The position numbers and the translations under genes were made by a program. A DNA stretch of 12,056 nt from Basidiobolus heterosporus B8920 (taxonomy: Eukaryota; Basidiobolomycota; Basidiobolomycetes; Basidiobolales; Basidiobolaceae): NCBI GenBank assembly GCA_000697455.1, contig JNET01033354.1, positions 1 through 12,056 on the forward strand, in the 5' to 3' direction. Below, one piece after another: positions 8,784 to 12,056 of this stretch. The first letter of the stretch is position 1. Every line of letters begins with the position of its first letter. The notes below the pieces were generated by a model, which searched no databases, had not been told where the DNA came from, and saw only the letters and a program-made list of their open reading frames with translations.

Positions 8784-9092
8784 ATACAATTTTTTCAATC
8801 GTTGTCAATATCCATTCATCGTCTTTGATTCTAGTAAATGTTTCATTCCATAATACTTTGTGATACATCGATTTTTGTTATCCTAAGATTTGTTTTGTGG
8901 ATTCACCCTAAACAAACATTGTTACTTGGCTTACACCGTTCCCAATATTGATGAGACGTTAGGGCATATGGGTGATCATATATGGAATAGACGGTTATTG
9001 AATCAACATACATAGCACGAAAATGTCAATTGAGTCCTGTTCTTTGATACTTAAACCAGTAACTCTAAGCCTGTACATGTATTCGTGAGCTT

Positions 9093-9123
9093 GTGCGTGC
9101 GTGTGTGTGTGTGTGTGTGTGTG
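9093..9123. repeat. GT microsatellite
   Basis: GTGCGTGC leads into an uninterrupted GT run from 9101 to 9123. Long GT tracts are variable in length and can form Z-DNA under supercoiling. It lies in the shared divergent promoter. Confidence 0.95.
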
Positions 9124-9133
9124 ATCATGATCA
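9122..9133. repeat. 12-bp perfect palindrome TGATCATGATCA
   Basis: A self-complementary 12-mer overlaps the end of the GT run. It is made of two overlapping TGATCA units. It could be a dimer binding site or a by-product of the repeat. Confidence 0.7.
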
Positions 9134-9270
9134 TAGTTTGCGAAAGGTGCTAGTGCCATTGACTGGGCCAAATAGGTAATTTACTCTGGGAAATTCAGTT
9201 GTGCACGAGCAATAGGAAAATGTCCAACTAATCCATGGTATAGAACCAGTTTCATCAGACCACCAACTCC

Positions 9271-9280
9271 TTTAAATAAA
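9271..9280 (+). promoter_or_regulatory. TATA-like box of HSF-like gene A
   Basis: TTTAAATAAA lies 33-42 bp before the start codon of gene A, so any leader made from it would be very short. Assigned from position and composition only. Confidence 0.3.
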
Positions 9281-9312
9281 GGCAGCCAGAACACCAAATA
9301 AGATACTTCAAA

Positions 9313-10139
9313 ATGTTAGGCGAACACACCAGAAAAATCTCCGTTCGTGTGCCCACATTTGTCTTGAGTCTTTACAAGTATTTACTTCTTTTCCCTTCAC
9401 TTCCGCTCTGCTTGCTCTTGACTAACTAGCCAACTTTTCTAGGATTCTCTCTGATCAAAGTTATTCCGACATGATAGCTTGGGAGAGTTGTGGCACTAGA
9501 TTTGTTGTTAAAGATCACATCAACTTCGCCTCCAAGGTGCTTCCTCAACACTATGAGACCAGCAAATTTGCTTCGTTCTCTCGCCAGCTAAATGTAATAC
9601 TCAGTGGCTAGTGTTGTCTTAATGAGATAGCGTACTAACAGATCCCATAGATCTATGGCTTCTACAGGGTTTCCGACCGGCGGAGGACAAAGCAAAGCAG
9701 TGACCTCTCAACAATTATATACTCACATCCACATTTCAAGCGAGACCATCCAAATTCTCTTCATCTCATTCAGCGTATGTCAGGCCCTTATTCACAAGCA
9801 AAGACTCGAGTTTTGATTCCAGAAGTGAAGACTCATGTTCAGAAAACAAGCATGTTCGCTTCATTACCATCGCCAACCTCTCCTACAGCAACCTTGTTCT
9901 CGTCTCTGAACTCACATGAGAGAGAGGGATATTATGTGAAAGAACCCGCAGGTGATTGCACCAATTGCGTATCTCTTAGACAGGAAATAACCAGTCTCAG
10001 TAAAGTGATAGAGTATTATTTGACGATATTAGAGGAATCATCAAGTCCCGAAAAAAGCCCATCCTTCTACCATAATCAAGATTTCTGGACACTCATCTCC
10101 GATTACACCCACCCACTACCATATCCATCTCAGCTATGA
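9313..10139 (+). CDS. Short HSF-type DNA-binding protein (gene A of a tandem pair), 3 exons
   Basis: A heat-shock-factor-type winged-helix protein, presumably a nuclear transcription factor. Exons: 9313-9377, 9443-9593, 9651-10139, giving 234 aa. The domain (about residues 11-115) runs from VPTFVLSLYK through DMIAWESCGTRFVVKD and VLPQHYETSKFASFSRQLN to IYGFYRVSDRRRTK, ending with YSHPHFKRDHPNSLHLIQR. The recognition helix keeps the S-F-x-R-Q-L-N signature. The first acceptor is 9441-9442. In intron 2 a perfect TACTAAC lies at 9633-9639; the CAG at 9639-9641 would give an immediate stop, so the acceptor is 9649-9650. After a Ser/Pro-rich linker come C175-x-x-C178 and a short amphipathic helix (QEITSLSKVIEYYLTILEE, 183-201), where HSF proteins usually have a much longer HR-A/B zipper. 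The target and any heat response are unknown. It lies head to tail with its paralogue B. Confidence 0.92.
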
Positions 10140-10154
10140 TTTCGACAATAGTAT

Positions 10155-10160
10155 AATAAA
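10155..10160 (+). terminator. AATAAA poly(A) signal of HSF-like gene A
   Basis: The hexamer begins 16 nt after the stop codon, in the context TATAATAAAC, the same string that follows RPS21. A 3' UTR from it would be very short. Confidence 0.55.
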
Positions 10161-10340
10161 CTCCGATTACCATATATATGCTCTTCAATTAGCATCATTT
10201 GTCCAATGAAATAATGGCATTTAGTTTTAATGATGATTTCCTACCTACATTTGATGATGAGCTATTTCTTACCTACATCTTGCAAGAACAGCCTTCAATT
10301 AAGGCATTGCTTTGGACTAGATCAGTATCATTGTAGACAT

Positions 10341-10363
10341 GAGGGAACGAGGGAACGAGGGAA
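10341..10363. repeat. 8-bp tandem repeat GAGGGAAC, nearly three copies
   Basis: Two full GAGGGAAC units are followed by GAGGGAA and then a T, in the spacer between the paralogues. It is probably replication slippage. Confidence 0.9.
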
Positions 10364-10383
10364 TGACACACTGACCCAGTGAA

Positions 10384-10410
10384 TAATTCTGAAACTCATT
10401 ATCAGAATTA
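10384..10410. repeat. 9-bp perfect inverted repeat
   Basis: TAATTCTGA (10384-10392) and its exact complement TCAGAATTA (10402-10410) flank a 9-nt loop. It lies 280 bp before gene B and 245 bp after gene A, so it could be a dimer binding site, or a hairpin if transcribed. Confidence 0.8.
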
Positions 10411-10654
10411 CTGAAAAGTTCATGACGTGAAAGTATCTGATGGCAACTGGGTTGAAACGGATTGAGCCAATCAAGTGTGCAGCACATGTCACCTACAACC
10501 TTACTGGACTTGGTGCTATGGCCAATTTAGTCATGGTACATGATGTGCGCGATATAGGTTCAAGGTCCATGGGGTAGGTTTAGGATATTGTGATGTACGT
10601 AGTGAATGCCACAAACGGAATCCAAAGTGAGTTTTGCGACCTAAACCAAGCAAG

Positions 10655-10660
10655 TATAAA
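10655..10660 (+). promoter_or_regulatory. TATAAA box of HSF-like gene B
   Basis: A consensus TATAAA lies 30 bp before the gene B start codon. If it is used, the leader is only a few bases long. The same close spacing is seen at gene A. Confidence 0.35.
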
Positions 10661-10669
10661 GACGTTTGT

Positions 10670-10683
10670 TGTGACTGGTCACA
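10670..10683. promoter_or_regulatory. Palindrome TGTGAC-tg-GTCACA before gene B
   Basis: Perfect 6-bp arms around a 2-bp centre sit between the TATAAA box and the ATG, ending 6 bp before it. The position is suitable for an operator-like or start-site element. No binding protein can be named. Confidence 0.4.
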
Positions 10684-10689
10684 CATAAA

Positions 10690-11584
10690 ATGTTGCAAGA
10701 ACAAACAACGAAGCTTGCCATTCGCATACCTCCATTTGTACAGAATCTCTATATGTAAGTGCTCTCTGCTCTCTCGGTACTCCACACCCCACACCCCACA
10801 CTCAAATATAGTTATATATGGATATAGGATTCTCTCTGAAGAGAAATATGCAGATGTGATAGCATGGGAACGGCCAGGTAGTAGGTTTGTCATTAAAGAT
10901 CAAGTCAATTTTACCTCCAGGGTGCTCCCTCGCTATTATGAGACTAGGAAGTTTACCTCTTTTACTCGCCAATTAAATGTAAGCTGTCACGATAACGCTT
11001 GCTTCCACGGGTTTACTGATTCCTCCACTGAGTAGATCTATGGATTCCACCGCGCTTCAGATCGAAGAAGGGTAAAACATAGAAACAACAGCGCAACTAC
11101 GATAATCTATTCGCACCAAAATTTTGCAAGGGATAGACCAGAGTCTCTTCATTTGGTCCAGCGTATTCTAGGTCAACATACCCAGACAAGGGCTGGGCAC
11201 ATAATGCCAAAGCAATCTTCAATATTGCTACCATCTCTGCCTTCACCACCTTCATATCCATCCATTAACGTAGCCCCAATATCAGAGCCGGGAATTCATC
11301 GCCAAGGCAAAATTAAATGTGGAGATCAGGCAAATCGGGCGAGCGACTGCCCGAACTGCAAATTACTTCTACAGGAAATCAGCGCTTTGAATAGGATAGT
11401 TTCGTATTACAGATATATTCTAAATGAGCCCGGAAATCCCACAAATAGCTATTCCTACTTCACTTCTGAGACAGCCTCATATACATTTAACGAAACTCCA
11501 ATGGGTTTGTATACTGATTTTGGCAGCTGCTCCTACCCAATCTTCTCTGAGCCTGCTTATTTTAATGCTCAATCCTCTGAGTGA
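10690..11584 (+). CDS. Short HSF-type DNA-binding protein (gene B of a tandem pair), 3 exons
   Basis: Paralogue of gene A with the same layout. Exons: 10690-10754, 10828-10978, 11036-11584, giving 254 aa. Exons 1 and 2 are 65 and 151 nt, exactly as in A. The N-terminus MLQEQTTKLAIRIPPFVQNL aligns without gaps to A. Exon 2 (VIAWERPGSRFVIKDQVNFT, then RVLPRYYETRKFTSFTRQLN) is identical to A at 32 of 50 residues. IYGFHRASDRRRVK and YSHQNFARDRPESLHLVQR close the winged helix. A Pro/Ser-rich linker leads to C177-P-N-C180 and QEISALNRIVSYYRYILNE (185-203), the module shared with A. The tail is rich in Tyr, Ser and Phe, perhaps an activation region. Exon 1 is short and lies in a different frame from the long open frame over exon 2; it was found by comparison with A. 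DNA target unknown. Confidence 0.92.
10782..10801. repeat. 7-bp tandem repeat CCACACC in gene B intron 1
   Basis: Almost three copies lie inside the first intron of gene B. One extra unit would explain most of the 8-nt excess of this intron (73 nt) over the matching intron of gene A (65 nt). Confidence 0.85.
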
Positions 11585-12056
11585 CGCAAATCTCGCAACT
11601 CCTTCTTCGCCTCCATACCTTCCTTAACTAGTCAAACTCTGGTCTTACTTCACTGCACATCACGTATTTGTACACATTCATGCTTATTCAAGTTAACTAT
11701 ACTGATCCCAAGTAATCAGCTTCGAAAGATCTACCATAGCTGCGTCATAGTTTGTTGACTGCGTAGTACAATAGATTGGGGGATAGAGCCACCTCAAGAA
11801 ACTCTTTAAAAACGTGCGAATTTTCGTTGATTTTTGTAAATTTTCGTTATCTGTAATAAAAATGATTCTTAATTATTTGAGATTATCATCCTTTAAACCA
11901 TAGATATTTGAGCTTATCTTTTCCACTACCCTGTGGTTTGACTGATTTTTGAAAATTATCAGCATTAAAATACTGGCGAATAGGGCTATGGATACTCTCT
12001 ACTCTTACATGATTCAGGCAGTGGTAGTACTCTAATAGCATCACCTGTTTTCATCC
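11585..12056. other. 3' flank of HSF-like gene B
   Basis: AT-rich sequence without a conserved frame. I looked for a third HSF-type copy (an ILS-W-RQLN exon or IYGF exon) and found none before the window ends. AATTTTCGTT occurs twice, 20 bp apart (11819-11828 and 11839-11848). Confidence 0.65.
11855..11860 (+). terminator. AATAAA poly(A) signal candidate of HSF-like gene B
   Basis: The first clear AATAAA after the gene lies 271 nt past the stop, much further than in the other genes here. Either the 3' UTR is longer or a variant signal nearer the stop is used. Confidence 0.4.

Larger units (their letters stand above)
8641..9312. other. Divergent promoter region, mS45 / HSF-like gene A
   Basis: A 672-bp non-coding stretch between genes transcribed away from each other. 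It contains paired HSE-like dyads near the mS45 side, a GT microsatellite with an adjoining 12-bp palindrome, and a TATA-like box near the HSF-like gene. No conserved frame is visible on either strand. Confidence 0.7.
10140..10689. other. Spacer between the two HSF-like genes
   Basis: 550 bp with no conserved coding frame. It contains the gene A poly(A) signal, an 8-bp tandem repeat, a 9-bp inverted repeat, and the TATA box and palindrome of gene B. Open frames here on both strands look like chance or overlap the gene B exons out of frame. Confidence 0.65.

Noticed and set aside
10545-10575. tRNA-like string GGTTCAAGGTCC
   Set aside because: No acceptor stem, anticodon arm or D-arm can be folded around it.
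10634-10827. Single-exon reading of gene B starting near 10634
   Set aside because: The upstream part of this frame is unlike any HSF domain. A separate 65-nt exon in another frame (10690-10754) restores PPFVQNLY and matches gene A in length and phase.
10531-10893. Minus-strand open frame of 120 codons
   Set aside because: It covers the promoter, exon 1 and part of exon 2 of HSF-like gene B in antisense and shows no recognisable motif.
11585-12056. A third HSF-like copy or its remnant
   Set aside because: No frame encodes the W, RQLN or IYGF landmarks on either strand in this stretch.

Overview
This is nuclear DNA from an intron-rich fungus. Seven protein genes can be read. Their introns are mostly 51-84 nt, with GT..AG ends, strong GTAAGT-type donors and at least one perfect TACTAAC branch site. 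Every gene is followed by an AATAAA-type poly(A) signal. The gene set (Snx4/Atg24, Pat1, Bot1/mS45, fungal Cox8) is fungal. High intron density (ten introns in SNX4) argues against budding yeast and fits a basidiomycete or an early-diverging lineage (Mucoromycota/Zoopagomycota). The sequence alone does not let me choose between these.

Layout: SNX4 (+, 745-2857, 11 exons); RPS21 (+, 3209-3534, 2 exons); PAT1 (+, 3846-6618, 5 exons); a COX8/COX7C-type cytochrome oxidase subunit (-, 6910-7209, 2 exons) lying tail to tail with PAT1; a Bot1/mS45 mitochondrial ribosomal protein (-, 7593-8640, 2 exons); then two tandem paralogues encoding short HSF-type DNA-binding proteins (+, 9313-10139 and 10690-11584, 3 exons each). 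All exon models were joined by hand from reading frame, splice sites and family conservation. Each gives one uninterrupted protein: 487, 86, 784, 71, 327, 234 and 254 aa.

The left 9 kb is conserved housekeeping: endosomal recycling and autophagy, translation, mRNA decapping, respiration and mitochondrial translation. The right 3 kb is the accessory part. There a duplicated pair of small HSF-like regulators keeps intron positions, phases and exon lengths. The two also share a C-terminal module, a CxNC pair followed by a short coiled-coil-like helix with a YY..IL motif, in place of the usual long HSF trimerisation zipper. That module and the regulatory sequences around the pair (paired HSE-like half-sites, a GT microsatellite, two palindromes) are the most interesting content. 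I saw no transposon, virus-like element, CRISPR array, rRNA or convincing tRNA.
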